A DNA stretch of 64,000 bases, taken from positions 620,001 through 684,000 of the forward strand of contig NZ_JACJFN010000001.1 in assembly GCF_014164785.1 (NCBI RefSeq), in the 5' to 3' direction. Both the position numbers and the translations under genes were made by a program. The first letter of the stretch is position 1. Every line of letters starts with the position of its first letter. The DNA is from Aquipseudomonas guryensis. GTDB lineage: Bacteria; Pseudomonadota; Gammaproteobacteria; Pseudomonadales; Pseudomonadaceae. Positions 1 to 8,201 of the stretch are shown in pieces. The notes under the pieces are model-generated. The model was not told the origin of the DNA. It ran no database searches and saw only the letters and a program-made list of their open reading frames with translations.

Positions 1-19
1 CATGAGGCAAGAAGCCACT

Positions 20-1267
20 ATGAACACTCCTGAACTCGAACAACGCCAGGTCGTGGTGATCGGCGCCGGCCCCTCCGGTGCCATCGCCGCCGCCCTGCTC
101 AAGCGCAACGGCCACGATGTACTGGTGCTGGAGCGCCAGCGCTTCCCGCGTTTCTCCATCGGCGAGAGCCTGCTGTCGCACTGCCTGGACTTCGTCGAGG
201 AAGCCGGGATGCTCGATGCGGTGCAGGCCGCAGGCTTCCAGACCAAGCACGGTGCGGCCTTCGCCTGGGGCGAGCGCTACACCGAGTTCGACTTCCGCGA
301 CAAGTTCACTGAAGGCAAAGGCTCCACCTACCAGGTGCTGCGCGCCAGCTTCGACAAGGTGCTGGCCGATGACGCCGAGCGCCAGGGCGTGGAGATCCGC
401 TACGAGGAAGAGATCACTGCCGTCGACTTCGGCGGCGCCTGCCCGCGCCTGACCGTGCGGCGCCTGGCCGATGGTGTCGAGTATCAGGTCGAGTGCGCCT
501 TCGTCCTCGATGGCAGCGGCTACGGCCGTGTGCTGCCGCGCCTGCTCGACCTCGACACCCCGTCCAGCATGCCGATGCGCCGCGCGCTGTTCACCCATGT
601 CGAGGACCGCATCGCCGCCGACGCCGGCTTCGACCGCGAGAAGATCCTCATCACCACCCACCCGACCCTGCGCGACGTGTGGTTCTGGACCATCCCGTTC
701 AGCAACGGCCGCTGCTCGCTGGGCGTGGTCGCCGAAGCCGGGCGCTACGAGGGTTATCCCGAAGACATGGAGGCCTGCCTGCGCCAGTTCGTCGCGGAAA
801 CCCCATCGCTCGGCAACGTCCTGCAAAACGCCGTGTGGGATACCCCGGTGCGCGAGCTGAAAGGCTACTCGGCCAACGTCAAGAGCCTGCACGGCCCCGG
901 CTTCGCCCTGCTGGGCAACGCCGCCGAGTTCCTCGACCCGGTGTTCAGCTCCGGGGTGACCATCGCCATGCGCTCGGCGAGCATGGCCGCCGGCCTGCTG
1001 CATCGCCAGCTGAGCGGCGAGGCGGTGGACTGGGAGCAGGACTTCGCCATCCCGCTGAAACGCGGCGTCGACACCTTCCGCGCCTACGTCGAGGGCTGGT
1101 ACGACGGCAGCTTCCAGGACGTGATCTATTACGAGAAGGCCCAGCCGGAAATCCGCCGGATGATCTGCTCGATCCTCGCCGGCTACGCCTGGGACCTGAA
1201 CAACCCCTATGTCGCCGAGCCCAAGCGCCGCCTCGGCGTGCTCGCCGAAATCTGTGCGATGAACTGA
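20..1267 (+). CDS. FAD-dependent oxidoreductase, flavin halogenase-like, of an aryl polyene cluster
   Basis: A 415-aa flavoprotein of the tryptophan/phenol halogenase superfamily. The FAD-binding GAGPSG motif is at residues 15-20. A Lys at residue 76, inside QTKHGAAF, sits where flavin halogenases carry their catalytic lysine. W221-F-W-T-I-P226 fits the halogenase WxWxIP signature. It heads a tightly packed group with ketosynthase, dehydratase and ketoreductase genes. It could therefore halogenate or oxidise the aryl head group of an aryl polyene, as in xanthomonadin and flexirubin clusters. An in-frame ATG also exists at position 2, but the ATG at 20 leaves the GAGG at 4-7 as a ribosome binding site. 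The TGA at 3-5 may end an upstream gene. Halogenation is inferred; a plain FAD oxidase role remains possible. Confidence 0.85.
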   Translation: MNTPELEQRQVVVIGAGPSGAIAAALLKRNGHDVLVLERQRFPRFSIGESLLSHCLDFVEEAGMLDAVQAAGFQTKHGAAFAWGERYTEFDFRDKFTEGKGSTYQVLRASFDKVLADDAERQGVEIRYEEEITAVDFGGACPRLTVRRLADGVEYQVECAFVLDGSGYGRVLPRLLDLDTPSSMPMRRALFTHVEDRIAADAGFDREKILITTHPTLRDVWFWTIPFSNGRCSLGVVAEAGRYEGYPEDMEACLRQFVAETPSLGNVLQNAVWDTPVRELKGYSANVKSLHGPGFALLGNAAEFLDPVFSSGVTIAMRSASMAAGLLHRQLSGEAVDWEQDFAIPLKRGVDTFRAYVEGWYDGSFQDVIYYEKAQPEIRRMICSILAGYAWDLNNPYVAEPKRRLGVLAEICAMN

Positions 1268-1274
1268 GTCGGAC

Positions 1275-1778
1275 ATGCCCTTGCTGCGCGCCACCTTCGT
1301 CCTCCTGCTCGGTCTGCTGCTCGGCGCCTGCGCCAGCCGCACGCCGCTGCCGGAATCCGCGCCGAACCTGGGCCTGCCGCTGTCGCTGCATATCCAGCGC
1401 GCGCAGGCCGGAACCCATGCGGACTGGCTGCTGGTGGTGCAGGCAGAAGGCAGCGCGCTGCGCTGGTCGCTGTTCGATCCGCTCGGCGTGCCGCTGGCGC
1501 GCCAGCTGCTGGATGACGGCCAGTGGCGCAATGACGGCCTGCTGCCGCCGAATGCCGAGGCCCGCGAGCTGTTCGCTGCCCTGCTGTTCGCTTTGACGCC
1601 CAGCGCCGAGCTGGCGCAGCGTTATCCGCACGGCGACTGGCAACTGGCCGGCGCGGGCCAGCGCCGACTCAAGCCGGACTGGCGGATCGGCTACCGCACG
1701 CCGCTGCACTTCACCCTGAACACCCCGCCCGACCTGCACTACCAGGTCGCGCCGCTACAACCGGAAGCAAGCCCTTGA
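1275..1778 (+). CDS. DUF3261 family lipoprotein of the aryl polyene cluster
   Basis: A 167-aa predicted outer-membrane lipoprotein. A hydrophobic signal peptide ends in the lipobox LLGAC with the lipidated Cys at residue 19, followed by a soluble domain. Small lipoproteins of the DUF3261 family are a standing component of aryl polyene clusters and sit beside the ketosynthase genes. They are thought to help place the polyene-lipid in the outer membrane, but the mechanism is unknown. The gene starts 7 bases after the oxidoreductase stop, and its own stop overlaps the next start (TGATG), so it is translated as part of the same operon. The assignment to DUF3261 rests on length, lipobox and context rather than a profile search. 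Confidence 0.75.
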   Translation: MPLLRATFVLLLGLLLGACASRTPLPESAPNLGLPLSLHIQRAQAGTHADWLLVVQAEGSALRWSLFDPLGVPLARQLLDDGQWRNDGLLPPNAEARELFAALLFALTPSAELAQRYPHGDWQLAGAGQRRLKPDWRIGYRTPLHFTLNTPPDLHYQVAPLQPEASP

Positions 1779-2962
1779 TGCCCAGTTACCTCAACGCCCT
1801 TGGTCTGCTCTGCGCCCTCGGCCAGGGCAAGCAGGCCGTCGCCCGCGCCCTGTTCGCCGGCGATGCCTCAGGCATGCGCGCCGAACCCGGCTGGGTTGCC
1901 GAACGCGAGCTGACCGTGGGCGCGGTGCGCGGCGCATTGCCGGCGCTGCCCGGCCTGGCGCTGCCGCCGAGCCGCAACAACCAGCTGCTGCTGGCCGCCG
2001 CCCTGCAGATCGAAGCGCCGCTGCGCGAAGCCATCTCCCGCTATGGCGCCAGCCGCGTCGGCGTGGTGCTCGGCACCAGCACCTCGGGCATCGACGAAGC
2101 CAGCCAGAGCATCGCCCAGTACTACAACCAGGGCGCGCTGCCGGCGCACTACCACTACGCCCAGCAGGAGCTGGTCGCCCCGGCCAGCTTCCTCGCCGCC
2201 TGGCTGGGCCTGGACGGTCCGTGCTACAGCATCTCCACTGCCTGCACCTCCAGCGCTCGCGCCCTGCTCAGCGCCCATCGCCTGCTGCAGCAGGGGCTGT
2301 GCGATGCGGTGATCTGCGGCGGGGTGGACAGCCTCTGCCGGCTGACCCTGAACGGCTTCTCGGCGCTGGAGGCGGTGTCCGCCGAGCCGTGCAACCCGTT
2401 CTCGCGCAACCGCCACGGCATCAATATCGGCGAGGGTGCGGCGCTCTTCCTGATGACCAAGGAGCCGGCCCCGATCGCCTTCTTCGGCGGCGGCGCCAGC
2501 TCCGACGCCCACCATATTTCCGCGCCGCATCCGCAAGGCCTCGGCGCCCAGGCGGCGATGCACCAGGCGCTGCGCAGCGCCGGCCTGGCGGCCAGCGACA
2601 TCGACTACCTCAACCTGCATGGCACCGCCACCACGCACAACGACGCCATGGAAAGCCTGGCCACCGCGGCGATCTTCCCGGCCGGGGTGCCCTGCTCCTC
2701 GACCAAGCCGCTGACCGGCCACACCCTCGGCGCCGCCGGGGCGCTGGAAGCGGCGTTCTGCTGGCTGAGCCTGAGCGAGTACAACCCGGACGCGCTGTTG
2801 CCGCCGCACCTGTGGGACGGCCAGGGCGAGCCCGAACTGCCCACCCTGCAGCTGGTCACGCCCGGCACGCGCCTGAAGAAGGCCAGCGGCCACCGGCTGA
2901 TGAGCAACTCCTTCGCCTTCGGCGGCAGCAATGTCAGTCTGATCCTGGGGGATGCGCCATGA
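1778..2962 (+). CDS. Beta-ketoacyl-ACP synthase (ApeO-like)
   Basis: A 394-aa condensing enzyme of the KAS I/II fold. The Cys-His-His triad is complete: C156 in STACTSSA, H281 in LHGTATTHND and H315 in TGHTLGAAG. A glycine-rich C-terminal motif FAFGGSN follows. It should condense malonyl-ACP with the growing aryl polyene chain. The order ketosynthase, dehydratase, ketoreductase, ketosynthase matches apeO-apeP-apeQ-apeR of characterised aryl polyene clusters. In those clusters ApeO pairs with a chain-length-factor-like ApeC, which would lie outside this window. The ATG at 1778 overlaps the preceding TGA by one base; a TTG at 1775 is an alternative start. Confidence 0.88.
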   Translation: MPSYLNALGLLCALGQGKQAVARALFAGDASGMRAEPGWVAERELTVGAVRGALPALPGLALPPSRNNQLLLAAALQIEAPLREAISRYGASRVGVVLGTSTSGIDEASQSIAQYYNQGALPAHYHYAQQELVAPASFLAAWLGLDGPCYSISTACTSSARALLSAHRLLQQGLCDAVICGGVDSLCRLTLNGFSALEAVSAEPCNPFSRNRHGINIGEGAALFLMTKEPAPIAFFGGGASSDAHHISAPHPQGLGAQAAMHQALRSAGLAASDIDYLNLHGTATTHNDAMESLATAAIFPAGVPCSSTKPLTGHTLGAAGALEAAFCWLSLSEYNPDALLPPHLWDGQGEPELPTLQLVTPGTRLKKASGHRLMSNSFAFGGSNVSLILGDAP

Positions 2963-3423
2963 GCCGCTGGCCGATCGCCGAGCTGCTCCCGCATGCCGGC
3001 AACATGATCCTCATCGACGAAGTGCTGCGCTTCGGCGACGACGACGTCGAGACCCGCCTGAGCGTGCGCCCCGGCGGCCTGTTCAACCAGGCCGATGGCA
3101 GCCTGCCGGCCTGGGTCGGCATCGAGCTGATGGCGCAAAGCGTGGCTGCCTATGCCGGCTGCCAGGCGCGCCAGGCCGGCCTGCCGGTGGAGCTGGGCTT
3201 CCTGCTCGGCACACGCAAGTACGAGTGCAATGTCGAGTGTTTCCCGCTCGGTGCCGAGCTGCATATCCAGGCCACCCGCACCCTGCAGGACGACAACGGC
3301 ATGGGTGTGTTCGAATGCCGCCTGAGCGGCCCCGGCATAGAGGTCTTCGCCCGCCTCAACGTATTCCGCCCACCGCAGGTGGCCAGTTATCTTCAGGAAC
3401 AATTTCAGGATCAGCAGTCATGA
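2959..3423 (+). CDS. 3-hydroxyacyl-ACP dehydratase, hotdog fold (ApeP-like)
   Basis: A 154-aa single-domain hotdog protein of the FabA/FabZ family. The probable catalytic His is H12 in LLPHAGNM, and the acidic partner is E56 in VGIELMAQS on the central helix. It would remove water from the 3-hydroxyacyl-ACP made by the neighbouring ketoreductase, giving the conjugated double bonds of the polyene. The start overlaps the ketosynthase stop by four bases (ATGA) and the end overlaps the ketoreductase start in the same way, so translation is likely coupled. In studied systems ApeP works with a second hotdog protein, ApeI, which is not seen on this side of the cluster. Confidence 0.85.
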   Translation: MSRWPIAELLPHAGNMILIDEVLRFGDDDVETRLSVRPGGLFNQADGSLPAWVGIELMAQSVAAYAGCQARQAGLPVELGFLLGTRKYECNVECFPLGAELHIQATRTLQDDNGMGVFECRLSGPGIEVFARLNVFRPPQVASYLQEQFQDQQS

Positions 3424-4148
3424 GCGAAACCATTCTGGTCACCGGCTCCAGCCGTGGCATCGGCCGCGCCATCGCCCTGCGCCTGGCGCGTTCCGGCTAC
3501 GACCTCGTGCTGCACTGCCGCTCGCGCCGCGATGAAGCCGAAGCGGTGCAAGCGCAGATCGCCGAGCTGGGCCAACAGGCGCGCATCCTGCAGTTCGACG
3601 TCTCCGATCGCGCCGCCTGCCGCGAGGCCCTGGAAGCGGACGTCGAGCAGCATGGCGCCTACTACGGCGTGGTGTGCAATGCCGGGCTGACCCGCGACGG
3701 TGCCTTCCCGGCGCTGAGCGAGGACGACTGGGACCAGGTGCTGCGCACCAACCTGGACGGTTTCTACAACGTCCTGCACCCGCTGTGCATGCCGATGATC
3801 CGTCGCCGCAAGGCCGGGCGCATCGTCTGCATCACCTCGGTGTCGGGGCTGATAGGCAACCGCGGCCAGGTCAACTACAGCGCCTCCAAGGCCGGCGTGA
3901 TCGGCGCGGTCAAGGCCCTGGCCATCGAGCTGGGCAAGCGCAAGATCACGGTCAACTGCGTGGCGCCGGGGCTGATCGACACCGAGATCCTCGACGAGCA
4001 GGTACCGGTGGAGGAAATCCTCAAGATGGTCCCGGCGGCGCGTATGGGCACCCCGGAAGAAGTCGCCGGCGCGGTGAATTTCCTGATGTCCGAGGAGGCG
4101 GCGTACATTACCCGCCAGGTCCTCGCCGTGAATGGTGGATTGTGTTGA
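3420..4148 (+). CDS. 3-oxoacyl-ACP reductase, SDR family (ApeQ-like, FabG-type)
   Basis: A 242-aa short-chain dehydrogenase/reductase. The nucleotide-binding TGSSRGIG lies at residues 8-15, NAG at 87-89, and the catalytic Ser140, Tyr153 and Lys157 have the spacing usual for FabG. It is expected to reduce 3-oxoacyl-ACP with NADPH between the ketosynthase and dehydratase steps of aryl polyene elongation. Start and stop overlap both neighbours by a few bases, so it belongs to the same operon. Sequence alone cannot separate it from housekeeping FabG; the placement between a dedicated dehydratase and ketosynthase gives the pathway assignment. Confidence 0.9.
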   Translation: MSETILVTGSSRGIGRAIALRLARSGYDLVLHCRSRRDEAEAVQAQIAELGQQARILQFDVSDRAACREALEADVEQHGAYYGVVCNAGLTRDGAFPALSEDDWDQVLRTNLDGFYNVLHPLCMPMIRRRKAGRIVCITSVSGLIGNRGQVNYSASKAGVIGAVKALAIELGKRKITVNCVAPGLIDTEILDEQVPVEEILKMVPAARMGTPEEVAGAVNFLMSEEAAYITRQVLAVNGGLC

Positions 4149-5374
4149 TGAAACGTGTGGTCGTCACCGGCATGGCCGGCATCACTTCGCTGGGCAGCGA
4201 CTGGCCGAGCATCGAAGCCAACTTCCGCGCCGGCAAGAGCGGCATTCGCTACATGGCCGAGTGGGACCGCTTCGGCGAGCTGAACACCCGCCTCGGCGGC
4301 CCGGTGGACGACTTCGTCCAGCCCAAGCGCTGGACGCGCAAGCAGACACGCAGCATGGGGCGGGTGTCCAAGCTGGCGGTGTATGCCGCCGAGCGCGCTC
4401 TGGAGCACGCCGGCCTGCTCGGCGACGAGCGCATCCAGGACGGGCGCATGGGCGTGGCCTGCGGCTCGTCCACCGGTAGCACCGACGAGATCAAGGCGTT
4501 CGGCAATATGCTGCTCAATTCGGTGGCCGATGGCCTCAACGCCAACTCCTATATCCGCATGATGCCGCACACCACGGCGGCCAATATCAGCATCTTCTTC
4601 GGCCTCAAGGGCCGCCTGATCCCCACCTCCAGCGCCTGCACCAGCGGCAGCCAGGGCATCGGCTACGCCTATGAGGCGATCAAGTTCGGTCGCCTGCCGA
4701 TGATGCTGGCCGGCGGCGCCGAGGAGCTGTGTCCGACCGAGGCCATGGTGTTCGACGCGCTGTACGCCACCAGCCTGAAAAACGATACCCCGCACCTGTC
4801 GCCACGTCCCTACGACAGCGGCCGCGACGGCCTGGTGATCGGCGAGGGCGCCGGCATCCTGGTGCTGGAAGAGCTGGAACACGCGCTGGCGCGCGGCGCC
4901 ACCATCCATGCCGAGATCGTCGGCTTCGGCTGCAACTCCGACGGCATCCACGCGACCAAGCCGGAACAGGCGACCATGCGCGGCGCCATGGAACTGGCCC
5001 TGGCCGATGCCGGTCTGCCGCCCAGTGCCATCGGCTACATCAACGGCCACGGCACCGCCACCGAGCAGGGCGACATCGCCGAGAGCCAGGCCACTAACAG
5101 CCTGTTCGGCGCGCAGATGCCGATCAGCTCGCAGAAGAGCTTCTTCGGTCACACCCTGGGCGCCTGCGGGGCGCTGGAGTCATGGTTCAGCATCGAGATG
5201 ATGAATGCCGACAGCTACGTACCAACCCTCAACCTCGAGCAGATCGACCCGGCCTGCGCCGAACTGGACTACCTGCGCGGCGAGTTCCGCCAGATGAGCA
5301 ACCAGTACGTGATGAACAACAACTTCGCCTTTGGCGGGGTGAATACCTCGCTGATCTTCAAGCGCTGGAACTGA
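4148..5374 (+). CDS. Beta-ketoacyl-ACP synthase (ApeR-like)
   Basis: A 408-aa KAS II-type condensing enzyme with active-site C164 in SSACTSGS, H301 in NGHGTATEQGD and H335 in FFGHTLGACG, and the C-terminal NNFAFGGVN. It is the last of the four fatty-acid-synthase-like genes in the order seen in aryl polyene clusters (apeR position). Its ATG overlaps the ketoreductase TGA by one base. It is only loosely similar to the first ketosynthase and keeps a complete triad, so it is catalytically competent. ApeR-type enzymes are thought to support an early or alternative condensation; the exact step here is unknown. Confidence 0.88.
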   Translation: MKRVVVTGMAGITSLGSDWPSIEANFRAGKSGIRYMAEWDRFGELNTRLGGPVDDFVQPKRWTRKQTRSMGRVSKLAVYAAERALEHAGLLGDERIQDGRMGVACGSSTGSTDEIKAFGNMLLNSVADGLNANSYIRMMPHTTAANISIFFGLKGRLIPTSSACTSGSQGIGYAYEAIKFGRLPMMLAGGAEELCPTEAMVFDALYATSLKNDTPHLSPRPYDSGRDGLVIGEGAGILVLEELEHALARGATIHAEIVGFGCNSDGIHATKPEQATMRGAMELALADAGLPPSAIGYINGHGTATEQGDIAESQATNSLFGAQMPISSQKSFFGHTLGACGALESWFSIEMMNADSYVPTLNLEQIDPACAELDYLRGEFRQMSNQYVMNNNFAFGGVNTSLIFKRWN

Positions 5375-5394
5375 GGCGGACACGGAGCCAAGGA

Positions 5395-5796
5395 ATGCAC
5401 CGACTCACTCGTCTATTGGCTCTGGGCCTGTTGCTGCTCGGCCTGGCGGCCTGCAGCACCAGCAAGCCCGTGCTCAACCCCAGCATCGGCCTGCCACCGG
5501 ATCGCGAGTTCAGCCAGGTCGAGCTGCAGCAGGCGATCATCGCCGCGCTGGAAGCCAACAAGTGGCGAGTGGGACGCATCGAACCAACGCAGATTCGCGC
5601 CGCCATCAGCGTGCGCCAGCGCCACCATGCACAGATCGCCATCGACTACAGCCCGTTCGACCTTGAAATCCGCTATGTCGGTAGCCAGGGCCTGGACTAC
5701 AAGGACGGTCGGATTCATCGCAACTACAATCGCTGGGTCAACAACCTGCGCGCCGAAATCGAGCGCCAGTTGCACCTTGCGCAGAACCCGCTTTAA
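5395..5796 (+). CDS. Small lipoprotein of unknown function
   Basis: A 133-aa protein with a type II signal peptide. The lipobox LAAC puts the lipidated Cys at residue 20, and the mature part is short and soluble. GGAG at 5384-5387 lies 7 bases before the ATG. It follows the ApeR-like ketosynthase by 20 bases on the same strand and could be read through from the pigment operon. A Tyr/Arg/Asn-rich stretch near residues 95-120 (for example YKDGRIHRNYNRW) resembles small Pseudomonas lipoproteins with no assigned role. No enzyme motif is visible and no function is proposed. Confidence 0.75.
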   Translation: MHRLTRLLALGLLLLGLAACSTSKPVLNPSIGLPPDREFSQVELQQAIIAALEANKWRVGRIEPTQIRAAISVRQRHHAQIAIDYSPFDLEIRYVGSQGLDYKDGRIHRNYNRWVNNLRAEIERQLHLAQNPL

Positions 5797-5820
5797 CCAC
5801 GCCTCATCAAGGAGAGAAGC

Positions 5821-6270
5821 ATGAAAACAATGAAGAACTGGACCCTGGCCGCCCTGCTGTGTGCCGCTACCCTGCCGAGCATCAGCCAGGCCCGCGACAC
5901 CACCCTGTTCCCGGACTTCCAGGCCGCCGTGCAGGAAGCAACCGCTGCCGGTCGCCTGGATGGCAGCGTGAAGTTCTACCTGGCCGGCACCCAGCCTGCG
6001 GGCAAGGTCAGCATCGTGCGTTCGGGCGTGACCACCAGCAAGAAGACCAACGCCTTCAACAAGAGCGACGAAGGTGCCTGCTCCTGGGCCCTGCAATCGG
6101 CGCTGATCGCCTTCCAGAACGCCGCCAAGGCCGCCGGCGCCAATGCCGTGGTCAACCTGGCCAGCAACTACAAGAACATCGAGTACAAGAACGCGCAGAA
6201 CTACGAATGCCACGCCGGCGCGATCATGGCCGGTGTTGCGCTCAAGGGTGACCTGGCCACCGTCAAGTAA
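5821..6270 (+). CDS. Secreted protein of the family often labelled excinuclease ATPase subunit
   Basis: A 149-aa protein with a Sec signal peptide ending near SISQA, so the mature protein is periplasmic. A good ribosome binding site (AAGGAGAG) precedes the ATG. Homologues in Pseudomonas and Shewanella are often annotated as excinuclease ATPase subunit, but the sequence has no Walker motif and no UvrA zinc fingers, so that label should not be trusted. It contains two Cys (in GACSWAL and NYECHAG) that could form a disulfide, and an Ala/Asn-rich centre. It lies 24 bases after the preceding lipoprotein and is followed by a terminator. Function unknown. Confidence 0.75.
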   Translation: MKTMKNWTLAALLCAATLPSISQARDTTLFPDFQAAVQEATAAGRLDGSVKFYLAGTQPAGKVSIVRSGVTTSKKTNAFNKSDEGACSWALQSALIAFQNAAKAAGANAVVNLASNYKNIEYKNAQNYECHAGAIMAGVALKGDLATVK

Positions 6271-6304
6271 GCCCCGCGGCGGCCCTCTCGGCCATCCCGC
6301 CCCA

Positions 6305-6338
6305 GCCCGCATCACCCGCGTGATGCGGGCTTCGTTTT
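6305..6338 (+). terminator. Rho-independent terminator after the secreted-protein gene
   Basis: A perfect 11-bp GC-rich stem (6305-6315 with 6320-6330) and a 4-base loop, followed by TTCGTTTT. It ends the pigment-side transcript 34 bases after the 6270 stop. Confidence 0.85.
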
Positions 6339-6417
6339 AGCCGGCAACGCCCAGGCGTTGTCACTGGCGCAGTGGCCGCTCGGCGGCATGTCAGGCGATC
6401 ACCCCAGGAAGCTGCAC

Positions 6418-6876
6418 ATGTCCACTCTGCCCTTGTACCGCACCCGCCTTCTCGTGCTGCTGGCCCTGATCGGCCTGAGCAGCGCCTGTACGGTGATTCG
6501 CGTCGAACCCCTGAAAACCGCGAGCGCGTCGATGTGCATCCAGGAGAACCCGGCGGTGCAGGTCGATGACTTCCTCGGAGTGGTGGAACGTGGCTTCGCC
6601 CGCCACGGCATCAGTACCCGCCGCATTCAGCAGCCCGCCGATGGCAGTTACCCGATGGTGCTCACCTACACGGCCCGCCGCTCCTGGTCGGTGGTGACCT
6701 ATCTGTCCCTGGCCGAGCTGACCATCCGCGACCAACGCGGGCAGATACTGGCCAGTGCCTACTACCGCTTCCGCGGCCGCGGCATGCTGGCAGTGAAGAA
6801 GTACCAGAGTACGGAAACCAAGATGACCCCAGTGATCGACCAGTTGCTGGCGGAGGTTCCCAGCGCCACGCCGTAA
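6418..6876 (+). CDS. Small lipoprotein, possibly Sbal_3080-like
   Basis: A 152-aa predicted lipoprotein. The lipobox LSSAC gives a lipidated Cys at residue 24, and the mature domain is soluble and beta-rich. AGGAA at 6406-6410 lies 7 bases before the ATG at 6418. An in-frame ATG at 6358 would put a long hydrophilic stretch ahead of the signal peptide and is rejected. It is separated from the upstream gene by a terminator, so it is probably transcribed alone. It ends at a terminator shared with hemE. The family resemblance (small lipoproteins next to the so-called excinuclease protein) is from memory; function unknown. Confidence 0.72.
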   Translation: MSTLPLYRTRLLVLLALIGLSSACTVIRVEPLKTASASMCIQENPAVQVDDFLGVVERGFARHGISTRRIQQPADGSYPMVLTYTARRSWSVVTYLSLAELTIRDQRGQILASAYYRFRGRGMLAVKKYQSTETKMTPVIDQLLAEVPSATP

Positions 6877-6877
6877 C

Positions 6878-6907
6878 AAAAAAGGGCCGCATGAGCGGCC
6901 CTTTTTT
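6878..6907. terminator. Bidirectional terminator between convergent lipoprotein gene and hemE
   Basis: A symmetrical hairpin with stem GGGCCGC/GCGGCCC, an A-run on the left and a T-run on the right (6902-6907). It works for the plus-strand lipoprotein gene and for hemE arriving on the minus strand. Confidence 0.9.
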
Positions 6908-6919
6908 ATCCGTCGACAA

Positions 6920-7987
6920 TCAGCCGTGGTACTGCGCCGACAGCTCGTGCACCGCCTCGAAGAAGGCCTTGGCGTGTTCCGGGTCGACTTCCGGGGTGAT
7001 GCCGTGGCCGAGGTTGAATACCTGGCCACTGCCCTGGCCGTAGCTGGCGAGGATGCGCCCGACTTCGGCACGGATCGCCGCCGGATTGGCGTACAGCACG
7101 CTCGGGTCCATGTTGCCCTGCAAGGCTACCTTGCTGCCGACGCGGGCGCGGGCGCTGCCGATGTCGCAGGTCCAGTCCAGGCCCAGGGCCTCGGCGCCGG
7201 TCTCGGCCATCGACTCCAGCCACAGGCCGCCACCCTTGGTGAACAGGATCACCGGCACGCGGCGACCATCGTGCTCGCGGATCAGGCCGTCGACGATCTT
7301 CTTCATGTAAGCCAGGGAGAATTCCTGATAGGCCGCCGCCGACAGGCTGCCGCCCCAGGAATCGAAGATCTGCACGGCCTGGACGCCGGCCTTGATCTGC
7401 CCGTTGAGGTAGGCGGTGACCGACTGCGCCAGCTTGTCGAGCAGCGCATGCATGGCCTGCGGGTTGTCATAGAGCATGGCCTTGGACTTGCGGAAGTCCT
7501 TCGACGAGCCGCCCTCGACCATGTAGGTGGCCAGGGTCCAGGGGCTGCCGGAGAAGCCGATCAGCGGCACGCGGCCGTTCAGTTCGCGACGGATGTTGCG
7601 CACCGCGTCCATCACGTAGCCCAGGTCCTGTTCCGGATCCGGGATCGGCAGGGCCTCGATATCGGCCATGCTGCTGATCACCTTCTGGAAGCGCGGGCCT
7701 TCGCCGGTCTCGAAGTACAGGCCCTGGCCCATGGCGTCGGGGATGGTGAGGATGTCGGAGAACAGGATCGCCGCATCCAGCTGCGGGTAGCGGTCCAACG
7801 GCTGGATGGTGACTTCGCAGGCCAGTTCGGGGTTCTTCATCAGGTTGACGAAGTTGCCGGCCTTGGCGCGGGTGGCGCGGTATTCCGGCAGGTAACGACC
7901 GGCCTGGCGCATCATCCACACGGGGGTGACGTCGACGGGCTGCTTGAGCAGGGCACGGAGGAAACGGTCGTTCTTCAGGACAGACAT
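6920..7987 (-). CDS. hemE: Uroporphyrinogen decarboxylase
   Basis: A 355-aa cytoplasmic enzyme that removes four carboxyl groups from uroporphyrinogen III to give coproporphyrinogen III in heme synthesis. The N-terminal substrate-binding signature [14 protein letters not shown] (residues 24-37) and the catalytic Asp region [14 protein letters not shown] are intact. The length equals the usual bacterial HemE (about 354). It is transcribed alone on the minus strand and ends at a shared hairpin. In P. aeruginosa the gene also stands next to gltD; here a cyanase gene separates them. No sign of damage. Confidence 0.97.
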   Translation of the reverse strand: MSVLKNDRFLRALLKQPVDVTPVWMMRQAGRYLPEYRATRAKAGNFVNLMKNPELACEVTIQPLDRYPQLDAAILFSDILTIPDAMGQGLYFETGEGPRFQKVISSMADIEALPIPDPEQDLGYVMDAVRNIRRELNGRVPLIGFSGSPWTLATYMVEGGSSKDFRKSKAMLYDNPQAMHALLDKLAQSVTAYLNGQIKAGVQAVQIFDSWGGSLSAAAYQEFSLAYMKKIVDGLIREHDGRRVPVILFTKGGGLWLESMAETGAEALGLDWTCDIGSARARVGSKVALQGNMDPSVLYANPAAIRAEVGRILASYGQGSGQVFNLGHGITPEVDPEHAKAFFEAVHELSAQYHG

Positions 7988-8136
7988 CGGCAGGATTCCT
8001 GGAAATGCGGCAAAGGAATTTCACGCGGTAGAGTATGCGGGCACCGACCAGCGTCAGCCCCCTCCTCCGGGCGGGCTCCCGGATCACAGGGGCCCACGCA
8101 GCGTGGCACAGAAAAAGTGCGGGCATTTTCGCAGAC

Positions 8137-8171
8137 CGCAAAACAAAAGGCACGGCGAGCGCCGTGCCTTT
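8137..8171 (-). terminator. Terminator of the cyanase gene
   Basis: A perfect 11-bp stem (8146-8156 with 8161-8171) and a 4-base loop. Read on the minus strand it is followed by a T-rich tail (TTTTGTTTT), about 30 bases after the cynS stop. Confidence 0.8.
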
Positions 8172-8201
8172 CGTCTTTCGCGACCTTATGCCGCGCCCGT
8201 G

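Noticed and set aside
5821..6270. Excinuclease ATPase subunit
   Set aside because: The protein is 149 aa, secreted, and lacks Walker and zinc-finger motifs, so the common database label is misleading.
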